Shown here one piece after another: positions 25,108 to 34,395 of a stretch of 59,306 nucleotides of DNA. The number at the start of each line of letters is the position of its first letter. The first letter of the stretch is position 1. The position numbers were made by a program, and so were the translations under genes. Under the pieces are notes generated by a model. That model did not search any database. It was not told the origin of the DNA and saw only the letters and a program-made list of their open reading frames with translations. The DNA is from Aquidulcibacter sp. (GTDB taxonomy: Bacteria > Pseudomonadota > Alphaproteobacteria > Caulobacterales > Aquidulcibacteraceae): NCBI RefSeq assembly GCF_020253525.1, contig NZ_JADCBK010000099.1, positions 1 to 59,306 of the forward strand. The letters are read 5' to 3'.

Positions 25108-26781
25108 TTAGAGATCCCGAATGGAACGATCTTTGGTCTCGGGCAGGAAGATTAAAGCCACCACGACGCTGATGGCGGTAATAATCACCGGATACCAAAG
25201 GCCTGAATACATATTGCCTGTCGTTGCCACGATAGCGACTGCCGTTGCCGGCATGAAGCCGCCGAAGAAACCAGTCCCGACGTGATAGGGCACAGACAAG
25301 GCTGTATAGCGGATGCGGGTTGGGAACATCTCCACCAAGGCGGCGGCCAAAGGCCCATAAAGGGCGGTAGCGGCAATCACAAACACCATCAAATAGGCCA
25401 GAACGGCCAGATGATTGATCTTGGCTGGGTCTGCCTTATCGGGATAGTTTGCCGCCTTCAAAGCCGCTTTCAATTTGGCCCCGAAAGCATCCTTGGCCGC
25501 CTTTTGTGCCTTGGCATCAAGGGCAGAGATATCCACGCTGTCGAGGACAACAGTCCCGATTTTGACTTGCGCGACGGCACCTGCAGGGGCCACCTCATTA
25601 TCATAGGAGATGCCAGAATTGGTCAGATAGCTCTTGGCCACATCACAGCTCGACGAGAAGGCATCCCGCCCGTCTGGCGTTTTGCCAACCGGGTTGAATT
25701 GAACCGAACAGGTCGCAGGGTCGGCCCGCACAAGAATGGGCGTCGCAGTCTGGGCGGCCACTAGCGCGGGATTGGCAGCCTTTGCCAGTTGATGGAAGGC
25801 CGGGAAGAAACTCACCACCGCCAAGATCATGCCTGCCAGCATGACGGGCTTGCGGCCCAATTTGTCCGAGAGCCACCCGAAGAAAACATAAAGCACGGCT
25901 GAACAGGTGGTGATGACCAACAGCCAGATATTGATGGTTTGGGGGTCAACTTTCAACTGCCGCTCCAAGAAGACTTGGACGTAGAAGAAGCCCGTATACC
26001 AAACTACGCCCTGCGCCATCATCAGACCAAACAAGGCGAGTAGGATCAGCTTGAGATTATCCCACTTGCCAAAGGCATCAGACAAAGGCGCTTTCGAGGC
26101 TGCCCCCTCTTCCTTCAGCTGCTTGAACATTGGGCTTTCTTCCAATTGCAACCGGATCCACAAAGCAATCGCCAACAAGAAAACCGACAACAGGAAAGGC
26201 AAGCGCCAGCCCCAGGATTGGAAAGCCTCCTCGCCCAAAATCACACGGGTCAAGAACACAACCATGAGCGCCAAGAGTAAGCCGCCGGCGGCCGAGGTCT
26301 GCACCCACGACGTATTCCAGCCTCGCTTATGGGCAGGCGAATGTTCAGCCACATAAATGACTGCACCGCCATATTCGCCGCCCAGTGCAAAGCCTTGTGC
26401 GATCCGCAGCGCGACCAACAGGATCGGGGCCCAAATGCCGATCTGGTCATAATCTGGCAAAAGGCCGACCGCGAAGGTTGAAGCCCCCATCATTACTATG
26501 GTGACCAAAAAGGCCCCTTTGCGGCCCTTGGTGTCGCCAATCGCGCCAAAGACAATTGCCCCAAGCGGGCGCGCGGCAAAGCCAACACCAAAGGTCAAGA
26601 GCGCGAAGATAAATTGAGCCGCAGGCGGGGATCCTGCAAAAAAGTGCTGGCCCATCACCGAAGCCAAAAGGCCGAAGATAAAGAAGTCATACCACTCAAA
26701 AACGGTCCCAGCGGCCGAAGCGGCCACGACGGTCTTTAATTTTTGTGGTTCAACAGGTGAGCCAGCAGCAGTTTGTGTCAT
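25108..26781 (-). CDS. MFS transporter, metabolite:H+ symporter (MHS) family
   Basis: 557-residue inner-membrane permease with the MHS signature: VVAASAAGTVFEWYDFFIFG at the start, GAIGDTKGRKGAF (motif A, loop 2-3) and the R-I-A-Q-G-F-ALGGEYGGA helix. Relatives carry organic acids such as citrate, proline/betaine or shikimate with protons. A segment of about 110 residues between helices 9 and 10 (roughly 345-455) is hydrophilic, holds two cysteines and would lie in the periplasm; it accounts for the length over the usual 430-450. It is monocistronic. Substrate unknown. Confidence 0.88.
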   Translation of the reverse strand: MTQTAAGSPVEPQKLKTVVAASAAGTVFEWYDFFIFGLLASVMGQHFFAGSPPAAQFIFALLTFGVGFAARPLGAIVFGAIGDTKGRKGAFLVTIVMMGASTFAVGLLPDYDQIGIWAPILLVALRIAQGFALGGEYGGAVIYVAEHSPAHKRGWNTSWVQTSAAGGLLLALMVVFLTRVILGEEAFQSWGWRLPFLLSVFLLAIALWIRLQLEESPMFKQLKEEGAASKAPLSDAFGKWDNLKLILLALFGLMMAQGVVWYTGFFYVQVFLERQLKVDPQTINIWLLVITTCSAVLYVFFGWLSDKLGRKPVMLAGMILAVVSFFPAFHQLAKAANPALVAAQTATPILVRADPATCSVQFNPVGKTPDGRDAFSSSCDVAKSYLTNSGISYDNEVAPAGAVAQVKIGTVVLDSVDISALDAKAQKAAKDAFGAKLKAALKAANYPDKADPAKINHLAVLAYLMVFVIAATALYGPLAAALVEMFPTRIRYTALSVPYHVGTGFFGGFMPATAVAIVATTGNMYSGLWYPVIITAISVVVALIFLPETKDRSIRDL

Positions 26782-26873
26782 GATTAGCCCCTAAATCATG
26801 GTTTAGCGGACCATCCTTGGACTTAGTTCAAGCTGCGATCAAGTAAGCAATCGCTAGCGCTTGCAGGCTGGCC

Positions 26874-27566
26874 TTAGTCGGGCGCACGCCCTAGTCGGCG
26901 CGCTTCTTGTATGCGCCCACGCACCAACCAATTATCGACGTCTTTGGGTGCGAGGCGTAGCGCTTGGGCAATGTCGAGTTCGGCGGCCTCATAGGATTTT
27001 TGCTGAAGCAAGGTTTCAGCCCGCAAGCGCAGCGCCAAAACATCCAAAGGGCGGGTCGACAGACAGGCGGTTAGATCGGCTTGGGCTTCCGCCCATTTGC
27101 CTTGCCCAGCCTTGGCGCGCGCCCGGTCGAGCAAGAGATCAGGCTCTCCGGGCTTTAACTTCAGGGCAGCATCGAGCACTTTTTGTGCGGCGATAAAGTC
27201 TTCAATCATCAGCCAAGCATTAGCGGCACGCGCCATGATCAAGACGCGCTGATCCAGGTCCCCCGCATCGGGTGCCGAAGCCAAGGCGGTCAAACGCTCT
27301 GCCCCACCGCCAATATCACCGCCTTCTATGCGGGCAATGGCAATGCATTGCTCGGCAAACGTGCCGCCGCTTTGGCTGCGCCACACAAAACCATCCTCCA
27401 GCGCTTCTTCCGGCTTGGTTTCTGCCTTGGTTATGCAGGCTTGAAGACGGGCTTGGTCACGCGGGTCAGGGCTAGCCTGCGCCTGCGTGCCAAACGCCAC
27501 GGCCAATAGCGCAAAAGGGATCAGGGTCGTAAACTGGGCGAAGCGATGGGGCAGTGGACGGATCAT
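26874..27566 (-). CDS. Exported TPR-repeat protein
   Basis: 230 residues with an N-terminal signal peptide (hydrophobic stretch FALLAVAFGTQAQA, cut near residue 31) and tetratricopeptide-like helix pairs from about residue 105 to the end (for example AAQKVLDAALKLKPGEPDLLL and AELDIAQALRLAPKDVDNWLV). Such proteins act as periplasmic scaffolds. No enzymatic motif is visible. It diverges from the SDR gene with only about 50 bases between them. Confidence 0.78.
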   Translation of the reverse strand: MIRPLPHRFAQFTTLIPFALLAVAFGTQAQASPDPRDQARLQACITKAETKPEEALEDGFVWRSQSGGTFAEQCIAIARIEGGDIGGGAERLTALASAPDAGDLDQRVLIMARAANAWLMIEDFIAAQKVLDAALKLKPGEPDLLLDRARAKAGQGKWAEAQADLTACLSTRPLDVLALRLRAETLLQQKSYEAAELDIAQALRLAPKDVDNWLVRGRIQEARRLGRAPD

Positions 27567-27619
27567 GCTGACCTTCTTATGCGCTTAAAAGGCAAAACTG
27601 AGGCAAAGAGTTGGAAGAG

Positions 27620-28483
27620 ATGCGCGTTTTAGTTTTGGGCTGTGGCTATGTCGGCACCGCTTTCGCCCAGACTTTGGCCGATCAAGGGGCCTTTGTGCAA
27701 GGCACTTGTCGAGGTGCAACCAGCGCAGAAACCTTACGCCAAGTCGGCATCGCGCCAATTCTATTTGATGGGACGGCATCTGCCGAATTGGTGGAAGCCG
27801 CGCAGCTTGCCACTCATATCCTTGCTTCCATCCCACCCGGACCTGAGGGTGACCCTGCCCTTTTGGCCCTCTCGCCTGTTTGGACACCAAGGACTGGGGC
27901 TTGGATTGGCTATCTTTCGACCACCGGTGTCTATGGCGACCGGGCTGGCGGCTGGGCGTTTGAGGATGATGCGCCAACGCCCCTTTCCAGTGAGGCCAAA
28001 CGGCGCGCCGAGGCCGAAGCTGCTTGGCGCGCTTTGCCAAGCCCAGCCCATGTCTTTCGACTACCCGGAATCTATGGCCCGGGCCGCAGCGCGCTAGAAC
28101 AAGTTCTATCGGGAACGGCACGGCGGATCGATAAGCCGGGCCAGGTGTTTTCGCGGGCCCACCGAACCGATATTGTTTCAGCTCTCACGGCCAGCATTGC
28201 TAAACCCAATCCGGGGCGCATCTATAATATCTGCGACGACCATCCTTGCGCCTCTGGGGAGGTTATAGTTGAGGCCTGCCGATTGCTGGGGCGAGAGCCA
28301 CCGCCCTTGGTTCCGTTTGAGGCTGCAGGCCTGTCTGAAATGGGCAAGCGCTTTTATAGCGAATGCAAACGGGTTTCGAATGTGCGCGCGAAGGAAGAAT
28401 TGGGCTGGAAACTGGCCTTTCCGACTTTTGTCGAAGGACTGGCCGATTGCTATGCCCATCTCGAGGCGCGCCAAGCAGGCTGA
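27620..28483 (+). CDS. NAD(P)-dependent epimerase/SDR-family protein (YeeZ-like)
   Basis: 287 residues with an N-terminal Rossmann fold, MRVLVLGCGYVGTAFAQTL, and an extended-SDR layout. The active-site region reads WIGYLSTTGVYGDRAGGWAFED, where the usual YxxxK is not clear, as in the YeeZ-like atypical SDR group. A later VFRLPGIYGPGRSAL segment matches. GGAAGAG immediately precedes ATG 27620, and a TTG at 27611 is also in frame. The gene ends one base before the convergent ABC permease gene. Substrate unknown. Confidence 0.8.
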   Translation: MRVLVLGCGYVGTAFAQTLADQGAFVQGTCRGATSAETLRQVGIAPILFDGTASAELVEAAQLATHILASIPPGPEGDPALLALSPVWTPRTGAWIGYLSTTGVYGDRAGGWAFEDDAPTPLSSEAKRRAEAEAAWRALPSPAHVFRLPGIYGPGRSALEQVLSGTARRIDKPGQVFSRAHRTDIVSALTASIAKPNPGRIYNICDDHPCASGEVIVEACRLLGREPPPLVPFEAAGLSEMGKRFYSECKRVSNVRAKEELGWKLAFPTFVEGLADCYAHLEARQAG

Positions 28484-29230
28484 CTAGGTACGCACTTGCT
28501 TTTCAATCAGGCTCAGGATGGCATGGAGTGCAAGCCCCATCAAAGCCAATAGGAAGAGCGCCGCAAACATGGTTGCGGTCTCTAGCCGATTGCCGGCCTC
28601 CACCAAGCGCCACGAGAGGCCACCGGTTGCGCCCGTGCCCGCGACAAACTCAGCCACCACAACGCCGACCAATGAGAGACCTGCCGCGGTCTTAATCCCA
28701 GCCAACAGAAAGGGCGCAGCCGTTGGCAATTCCAAGTGCAAAAAGCGCTGCGTACTGCTGGCTTTGTGCAAACGAAACAAGCGATCCAGCCCCGGGTCGA
28801 CGGCTTTGAGACCCGCCAAAGCCGACGTCAGCACGGGGAAGACTGCCACGATAACGGCTAGGATCAGGATAGCCCGACGCGGGTTTTCAATACCCGTCCA
28901 GATAATCACCAAAGGCGCGATGGCAACAATGGGGGTAGCCTGCAGCACCAAGGCATAAGGGCCCAGACTGCGTTCCAACAAGGGTACCCTGGCAAAGATG
29001 AGCGCGACCAAGGTGCCGAGGCCGATAGAGATGGCCAAAGCCGTCAAGGCCAAACCCATGGTGACCCCGGCAGCAGGTAGCAGCAGGGGCCCACGCTCAA
29101 CCAAAGCCGCGCCAATCGCGCTGGGTGGCGGCAAAATGACAGGTGGGACTTGGAGAAGCCGCGTCAGGCCCTCCCACAGGGCAAGTAGCACGAGGCCAGC
29201 AAGGACGGGGGCGAAATCGATATTCTTCAT
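28484..29230 (-). CDS. ABC transporter permease (SsuC/TauC/ThiX type)
   Basis: 248-residue inner-membrane permease of the BPD_transp_1 family with about six helices. The EAA loop is visible as ELPTAAPFLLAGIKTAAGLSLVGVVVAEF. It is the last of three overlapping genes (binding protein, ATPase, permease). Its start overlaps the ATPase stop by four bases. Confidence 0.9.
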   Translation of the reverse strand: MKNIDFAPVLAGLVLLALWEGLTRLLQVPPVILPPPSAIGAALVERGPLLLPAAGVTMGLALTALAISIGLGTLVALIFARVPLLERSLGPYALVLQATPIVAIAPLVIIWTGIENPRRAILILAVIVAVFPVLTSALAGLKAVDPGLDRLFRLHKASSTQRFLHLELPTAAPFLLAGIKTAAGLSLVGVVVAEFVAGTGATGGLSWRLVEAGNRLETATMFAALFLLALMGLALHAILSLIEKQVRT

Positions 29231-29985
29231 GCCGCCGCCCTCTGCGCGCTGAGCACGCGACGGGCCGCCGCAGCGGCTTCAGCGAAGGCGGGTGACGTCA
29301 GAAACGCGGGATCACGCGGCACAGCGGGAACCGCAATCTCGGCCATAATGCGGCCAGGGCGCGGGCTTAACACCAAAATGCGATCAGCCAGATAGACGGC
29401 TTCATCAACCGAATGGGTCACAAACAGGACAGCCAGATGACGGTCTCGTTTGGCCTCAAGCACCAGATCATCCAAGGCACGGCGTCCCAATTCATCAATC
29501 GCGGCAAAAGGCTCATCCAACAATAAAGCCGAGGGATCGTTGACCAAGGCCCGTGCCAAGGCCACCCGCATGCGCATCCCGCCTGAGAGGGTGCGTGGAT
29601 AGGCAGAGGCAAAATTGGCCAAACCCACGCGTGCCAAAGCCGCTTGTGCGCGGCCTAAACGCTCAGCCTTATCAACACCCGAAAGCGCCAGCGGCAACGC
29701 GACATTATCTTCGGCCGTGGCCCAATTCATCAGATTAGGCTCTTGAAACACGACGCCAGGAACATCGGCCCCACCGGCTGTATCTGCCTGCACCGAGCCA
29801 CTCGCCACCCCCTGCAAGCCGGCAAGGGCTGCCAGAAGCGTGCTTTTCCCGCAGCCAGACGGGCCGAGTAGCACCACGCATTCGCCTGCCTGCACCTGCA
29901 GGTCGATGGGACCGAGGGCCTCTAAACGACCAAACCGCACACAGGCTTGCTGCGCGCTCAAGCGAATGGGGGATGAAGCAGCCAT
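29227..29985 (-). CDS. ABC transporter ATP-binding protein (SsuB/TauB/ThiY-partner type)
   Basis: 252-residue ATPase. Walker A is GPSGCGKST (41-49), the signature is LSGGMRMRVALARAL, Walker B is ALLLDEPFAAID with the catalytic Glu, and the switch His is in LFVTHSVDEAVYLADRI. This is the nitrate/sulfonate/taurine/pyrimidine subfamily. It energises the permease encoded downstream, and its start shares one base with the end of the binding-protein gene. Confidence 0.92.
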   Translation of the reverse strand: MAASSPIRLSAQQACVRFGRLEALGPIDLQVQAGECVVLLGPSGCGKSTLLAALAGLQGVASGSVQADTAGGADVPGVVFQEPNLMNWATAEDNVALPLALSGVDKAERLGRAQAALARVGLANFASAYPRTLSGGMRMRVALARALVNDPSALLLDEPFAAIDELGRRALDDLVLEAKRDRHLAVLFVTHSVDEAVYLADRILVLSPRPGRIMAEIAVPAVPRDPAFLTSPAFAEAAAAARRVLSAQRAAA

Positions 29986-30980
29986 CAGGACTTTGGTGGC
30001 AAGAAGCTAAGATCAATACCGGCGGCCCAATTCAAATCCGCTGGATAGACGCCCGCCGTGGCCATAATATCGAAGAAGGTTTTCCAGCGGTCCATCGTCA
30101 TCGTGCCAATCTCGCCGGTCGGGGTCTCAACAATGCCGTAGGACAAAAGCTTCTCGCGCGCTTGCGCCAAGAGATCAGCGGTCATGTCAGGATTGTCTTT
30201 GGTGATGAGTGCATCACCGGGGGCAGGATCGCCGCGCAGATAATCTTTCCAGCCTGCAATTGTGGCCTCGACAAAGCCTTTCACCGCTTCCGGGTGGGCT
30301 GCAATAAAGGCGTCGGAAACCAAGGTCATGGCGGCATAGCCGGGATAGCCTGAATCGGCGAGCAGATAGACTTGCGGGTCAATCTTGCCTTGGGTTTTCA
30401 GCGTATATGGTTCGCTGGTTACATAGCCTTGCTGGATCGAAGACGGATCTGCCAAGAAGGGTGCGGAATTAAATGTATATTTGCGCACTTGATCATCGGT
30501 GAAGCCATATTTGGCTTTCAACCACGGCCAGAACGCATTGATCGACGCATCGGCCAGCATGATGGGTTTGCCCTTCATATCTGCCAGTGACTTGATATCG
30601 GGGCGTGGGTGCGTGATCAGGACTTGCGGGTCCTTTTGGAAGGACGCCATGACGGCTTTGGCTTTCGCACCGGCCTGAACCATGCTGAGCACGATGGGCG
30701 CATTAGAGCCCAAACCCATTTCAATCGCGTTCGCAGCCAACAACTGGGGCACATTCACGCTGGGCCCACCTTGGATCAAGGTAACGTCCAAGCCTTTATC
30801 GGCGTAAAAACCTTTAGCCACCGCTTGGTAAAAGCCACCCTGCTCGGCTTGCGCCCGCCAGTCTGTCGCGAACCGAATGCGGACCCGTCCGCCCTTATCA
30901 GCTGGTTTTTCTGGACCGCAGGCAGAAAGCGCAATGGGTGTGGCCAAACTGGCAGCAAGAAGGGTGCGACGCGAAATCAA
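29985..30980 (-). CDS. ABC transporter substrate-binding lipoprotein (NMT1/THI5-like)
   Basis: 331 residues. A twin-arginine-like start (MISRRTLLAASLA) runs into a lipobox LSAC, so it is probably a lipoprotein anchored at the outer face of the inner membrane. NMT1/THI5 features include RIRFATDWRAQAEQGGFYQAV, GFYADKGLDVTLIQGG and the QLLAANAIEMGLGSNAP segment. Homologues bind thiamine pyrimidine precursors, riboflavin, sulfonates or nitrate. The choice cannot be made here because no biosynthetic gene or riboswitch is adjacent. First gene of the ABC operon. Confidence 0.88.
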   Translation of the reverse strand: MISRRTLLAASLATPIALSACGPEKPADKGGRVRIRFATDWRAQAEQGGFYQAVAKGFYADKGLDVTLIQGGPSVNVPQLLAANAIEMGLGSNAPIVLSMVQAGAKAKAVMASFQKDPQVLITHPRPDIKSLADMKGKPIMLADASINAFWPWLKAKYGFTDDQVRKYTFNSAPFLADPSSIQQGYVTSEPYTLKTQGKIDPQVYLLADSGYPGYAAMTLVSDAFIAAHPEAVKGFVEATIAGWKDYLRGDPAPGDALITKDNPDMTADLLAQAREKLLSYGIVETPTGEIGTMTMDRWKTFFDIMATAGVYPADLNWAAGIDLSFLPPKS

Positions 30981-31069
30981 GCCAAGTCTCCTATGACGAT
31001 CTCTCTATCATAGTGCACACAGGCGATCTGGCGAGACCCTTTGCAGGGGTAAACAGAGATTGTGCAGCC

Positions 31070-31750
31070 TTAAAAGGCGCAGTCATCGCCCGCGATAATG
31101 ACTTTGGCCGTTTTGACCAGAATCCGGGCCTCCATCGCCAGAGACCACCGCTCAATATAGGCGAGATCTAAGCGGATGCGGCGGCTCATTTTGTCGAGCG
31201 TCTCTGTAGGACCACGCGCACCATTGCACTGGGCTAGGCCAGTGATGCCCGGCTTTGCGCGAAACCGATCACGATAATCTGGCAGAAGCGCACCATAATA
31301 ATGGTCATGGGCCACGGCATGGGGACGGGGGCCAACAATCGACATGTCGCCAATCAAGACATTCCACAATTGCGGCAATTCATCCAAGCTTGAGCGGCGC
31401 AGAAAAGAACCGATGCGCGTAATGCGGCAGTCATTGCGGCAAGCTTGGACGACGTCATCGCCATTTTCCAGCGTAGTCATGGTGCGAAACTTATAGATGA
31501 CAAAGGTCTTCCCACCGAGGCCCGTACGGCGTTGTGCAAACAGGACAGGGCCACGACTGGTCGCTTTAATCAGGATCGCTATGGTGATTAATAGGGGCGC
31601 AAGGAAGATCAAACCCACCAATGAACAACCCACATCAAATAGCCTCTTGGTGACACTACTTGCGGAGTCCGAAAGTTCTTTGGCAGGGACGGGCCTGTAC
31701 AAATTGATCTGTGCAAGATCGGCATTGAGCCTTGCAGTAACATTGTTCAT
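31070..31750 (-). CDS. Undecaprenyl-phosphate sugar-1-phosphate transferase
   Basis: 226 residues of the bacterial sugar transferase family, the initiating enzyme of exopolysaccharide or O-antigen units. One N-terminal membrane segment (KRLFDVGCSLVGLIFLAPLLITIAI) is followed by the catalytic core with FAQRRTGLGGKTFVIYKFRTM, LRRSSLDELPQLWNVLIGDMSIVGPRP and KPGITGLAQ. It is the short monotopic form, without the extra helices of WbaP. No glycosyltransferase cluster surrounds it. An 8-9-8 inverted repeat lies just upstream (31771-31795). Confidence 0.93.
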   Translation of the reverse strand: MNNVTARLNADLAQINLYRPVPAKELSDSASSVTKRLFDVGCSLVGLIFLAPLLITIAILIKATSRGPVLFAQRRTGLGGKTFVIYKFRTMTTLENGDDVVQACRNDCRITRIGSFLRRSSLDELPQLWNVLIGDMSIVGPRPHAVAHDHYYGALLPDYRDRFRAKPGITGLAQCNGARGPTETLDKMSRRIRLDLAYIERWSLAMEARILVKTAKVIIAGDDCAF

Positions 31751-31770
31751 TTATCTTACTCTTGCCCCAA

Positions 31771-31795
31771 ATTGAGACGCGTTTGCTGTCTCAAT
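31771..31795 (-). promoter_or_regulatory. Inverted repeat upstream of the sugar transferase gene
   Basis: ATTGAGAC, a nine-base spacer, then GTCTCAAT: a perfect 8-bp inverted repeat about 20 bases before the start codon. Half-sites spaced by 17 bp face the same side of the helix, as expected for a dimeric repressor or activator site. Confidence 0.45.
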
Positions 31796-32067
31796 GCAAT
31801 CCATGGGCCTTGAAATAAAGTTTGTGCTTGGGAACAGCATTATTTGGCTTTCGAAAGGCACAAGTCTTTGCAACCTGTGTATAAATAGATGGTGCCCTCG
31901 CCGAAACGCCGCTTCATTGCGATCTTACGGCGGCTGAATAGGTTAACCATAGCTTTCTGTCCACCGCAGAAGTCTTTTTAAGTGCGTTACCCGAGACTAC
32001 ATACACCTTTCTGGCTATAAATGGCTGGAACGACACCCTGAACCTGAGACGTAAGGCGACCTGACAC
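31796..32067. other. Divergent intergenic region between sugar transferase and CobW-type gene
   Basis: About 270 bases carrying both promoters. It has one TTAACCAT (31943-31950) and no palindrome of the Zur type (which would be expected if the CobW-like gene were zinc-controlled). No RNA gene was seen. Confidence 0.35.
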
Positions 32068-33114
32068 ATGCAAAGTGATTCGACGGCTAAAGTTCCGGTA
32101 ACCGTGCTGACCGGTTATTTGGGAGCCGGCAAAACGACCCTTTTGAACCATATTCTGACATCGCCGCATGGAAAGCGTTATGCCGTGATCGTCAATGAGT
32201 TTGGCGAGATCGGGATTGATCATGATTTAATTGTCGATGTGGACGAGGAAATCTTTGAGCTTAACAATGGCTGTGTCTGTTGCTCAGTCCGTGGCGATCT
32301 GATCCGAATTCTGGGTGCCCTATTCCGTCGCGGGCAGACTTTTGATGGTGTCATTATTGAGACAACCGGGCTCGCCGATCCTGCACCTGTGGCTCAAACC
32401 TTTTTCGCTGACGATGAAATCAAGAACCGCGCCTATCTCGACGCGGTGGTAAGCGTGGTCGATGCCGTCCATATTGCGGGCCAAATTCAGCAAAGCCAAG
32501 AAGCGGTGGAGCAGATCGCCTTTGCAGACGTCATTGTGCTGAACAAGATGGATGCTGCCACGCCCGACCAACTGGCAAACGCCCAAGCCATCATCCAACG
32601 GCTTAATCGCGGGGCGAAAGTTGTCACCACCTCGCGCTCACATGTCGATCTTGCAGCGATCCTCGATCTCGGTGCCTTCTCGCTCGACCGCGCCATCAGC
32701 CTCGACCCCCACTTCCTGCCGTCTCATCATCACCACGAGCATGAGCATGATCACCATCACCACGATCATGACCATGATCATCACCATCATGAGCACAGCC
32801 ATTATGAGGGGATCGACTCACTCGCGATGCGGGTGAGTGCACCCTTATCCGAGGAACGTTTCGATGCCTGGCTCTCTGAACTGGTGGGCACGCGTGGCAT
32901 GGATATCTTGCGCCTAAAAGGGGTTCTGCAGATGGGCGACGACCCACGTCGCTATATTATTCACGGCGTCCACATGATGCTGGAAGGCGATTATCAAGGG
33001 CCTTGGGCCGCTGATTCGGTTCCAGAAAGCCGATTCGTCTTGATCGGACGGAACCTCCATGACCCCATAATTCGGGCGGAAATCGAGGCCGGATTCCGGG
33101 CTTGTGCGGCCTGA
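32068..33114 (+). CDS. CobW/ZNG1-type GTPase metallochaperone
   Basis: 348 residues of the COG0523 family. The Walker A loop is GYLGAGKTT (16-24), the metal-binding CxCC is Cys69-Val-Cys71-Cys72 in NNGCVCC, the GTP-specificity motif is VLNKMD, and there is a C-terminal CobW domain. A His/Asp/Glu-rich stretch at about 219-247 should bind zinc or cobalt. Family members insert metal into client proteins using GTP. No nitrile hydratase or cobalamin genes are adjacent, so a zinc role is the more general guess. It has its own terminator at 33135. Confidence 0.92.
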   Translation: MQSDSTAKVPVTVLTGYLGAGKTTLLNHILTSPHGKRYAVIVNEFGEIGIDHDLIVDVDEEIFELNNGCVCCSVRGDLIRILGALFRRGQTFDGVIIETTGLADPAPVAQTFFADDEIKNRAYLDAVVSVVDAVHIAGQIQQSQEAVEQIAFADVIVLNKMDAATPDQLANAQAIIQRLNRGAKVVTTSRSHVDLAAILDLGAFSLDRAISLDPHFLPSHHHHEHEHDHHHHDHDHDHHHHEHSHYEGIDSLAMRVSAPLSEERFDAWLSELVGTRGMDILRLKGVLQMGDDPRRYIIHGVHMMLEGDYQGPWAADSVPESRFVLIGRNLHDPIIRAEIEAGFRACAA

Positions 33115-33134
33115 TCACCGATAATTGTCAGCTA

Positions 33135-33169
33135 AACCCCATGATTCTCAGCAGAATCTGGGGTTTGTT
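33135..33169 (+). terminator. Intrinsic terminator after the CobW-type gene
   Basis: AACCCCATGATTCT and AGAATCTGGGGTT pair with one bulged base around a CAGC loop, ending in TTTGTT. It lies 21 bases past the stop codon. Confidence 0.75.
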
Positions 33170-33303
33170 ACCTCATGGTGGCCTTGACCTTTCAACCCGA
33201 GGCGCCATTGCTTGCGCCCATTGCATCCCTTTGTTTACGGACGGATGTGCAACGCTGCCACAAGCCACTTAGGTTTGGGCAGCCAATGACTAAGGAAACG
33301 ACA

Positions 33304-33576
33304 ATGAGCAAAAAAGATTTGATCGACGCCGTCGCAGAAGCTGCAGACATCACCAAGGACAAAGCCAACACCGCGATCGACGCGCTGACCGCAGCGATTG
33401 TGAAGAGCTTGAAGGCCGGTGGCGAAGTCACCTTGGCCCCACTCGGCAAGTTTAAAGTTTCGAAGCGCGACGCACGCCAAGGCCGCAACCCATCGACCGG
33501 CGAGACTGTCGAAATCAAAGCTGCGACCGTTGCGAAGTTCCAAGCTTCCAAAGCATTGAAAGATGCGTTGAACTAA
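33304..33576 (+). CDS. hup: HU-family DNA-binding protein
   Basis: 90-residue nucleoid protein of the HU/IHF family. MSKKDLIDAVAEAADITKDKA begins the helical dimerisation part. The family signature around GGEVTLAPLGKFKVSKRDARQG and the arm with RNPSTGETVEI (containing the intercalating Pro) are intact. Start ATG 33304 has AAGGAAACGACA before it; the open frame to 33175 is not used. HU bends and compacts DNA as a dimer. A hairpin at 33639-33692 probably ends the transcript. Confidence 0.96.
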   Translation: MSKKDLIDAVAEAADITKDKANTAIDALTAAIVKSLKAGGEVTLAPLGKFKVSKRDARQGRNPSTGETVEIKAATVAKFQASKALKDALN

Positions 33577-33636
33577 AATTAGCTCTGGGTTTGGTCGATC
33601 AGTCCGTAGAGACCAGACCTTTACGCTAAAGAGCCC

Positions 33637-33693
33637 AAAAAGGCCCGACCTGACTTGAGTTGCCCTCGGCCTCCTGTCCGGTTCGGGCCTTTG
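33637..33693 (+). terminator. Possible terminator after hup
   Basis: AAAGGCCCGA (33639-33648) and TCGGGCCTTT (33683-33692) pair around a roughly 34-nt loop. The loop is long and a following U tract is missing beyond the TTT of the stem, so the efficiency is uncertain. Confidence 0.4.
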
Positions 33694-33717
33694 CTGTATC
33701 TGGACTTTGCCGTCGAG

Positions 33718-34269
33718 CTATCCGATGTCGGCCGCTTTAGGATGGGTCATATGTTCTGTGCCCGGTGGGTTTGAGAATGGCACGAAGCTCGTCTGATCCT
33801 GCACCTTCGCCCAATCCTTCAGCGCCCAAACCCCGGTTGGGAAAGCCATTTGGTCCCAAGGAATATCGGCATAGGCAAACCACGCAACCTCAAGGCTTTC
33901 TGGCCCGGGCGCGAACTTCTCATCGCTGAGGGTGCCGCGATACATGAAGTGGACCTGGCTGATACGGGGAACTTCATAAATTCCCAAAAGCGCATTGATC
34001 GTCACTTTGGCCTGCGCTTCTTCCCAAGCTTCGCGGGCGGCACCTTGAGCGGTCGTCTCGCGCTCTTCCATAAAGCCCGCCGGAACAGTCCAAAAGCCAT
34101 AGCGCGGCTCAATCGCGCGGCGACAGAGCAAGATGCGCCCCTGTCCATCGTCAATCACGACACCCGCAACAATCTTCGGATTGACGTAGTTTATGAAGCC
34201 ACACGTATCGCAGACTTGCCGCATGCGATCTTCACCGGCAGGGATTTGTAACGAAAAATTGGCTGGCAT
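33718..34269 (-). CDS. NUDIX hydrolase with N-terminal CxxC
   Basis: About 183 residues. An N-terminal CDTCGFINYVNPKIVAGVV segment (half of a NudC-like zinc ribbon) precedes the NUDIX box GFMEERETTAQGAAREAWEE. The box is standard through REAWEE, but the glycine expected two residues later is Gln in EEAQAKV. Such enzymes cleave nucleoside diphosphates linked to other groups; the substrate is unknown. I start at ATG 34269 (MPANFSLQIPAG), with AAGGAA some 11 bases before; the frame is open to 34329. It is divergent from the MarR gene. Confidence 0.85.
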   Translation of the reverse strand: MPANFSLQIPAGEDRMRQVCDTCGFINYVNPKIVAGVVIDDGQGRILLCRRAIEPRYGFWTVPAGFMEERETTAQGAAREAWEEAQAKVTINALLGIYEVPRISQVHFMYRGTLSDEKFAPGPESLEVAWFAYADIPWDQMAFPTGVWALKDWAKVQDQTSFVPFSNPPGTEHMTHPKAADIG

Positions 34270-34395
34270 CGGGTGACTTATTCCTTGAAAGGACCATGTA
34301 TTGGTTGTGAGGTGTCGCGCAGTCGTCAAAAATCAATGATAGGACGCGAACGGAGTGAAATCATCCCATGTCTGGGCTTAGAGGCGAGTAGCGAG

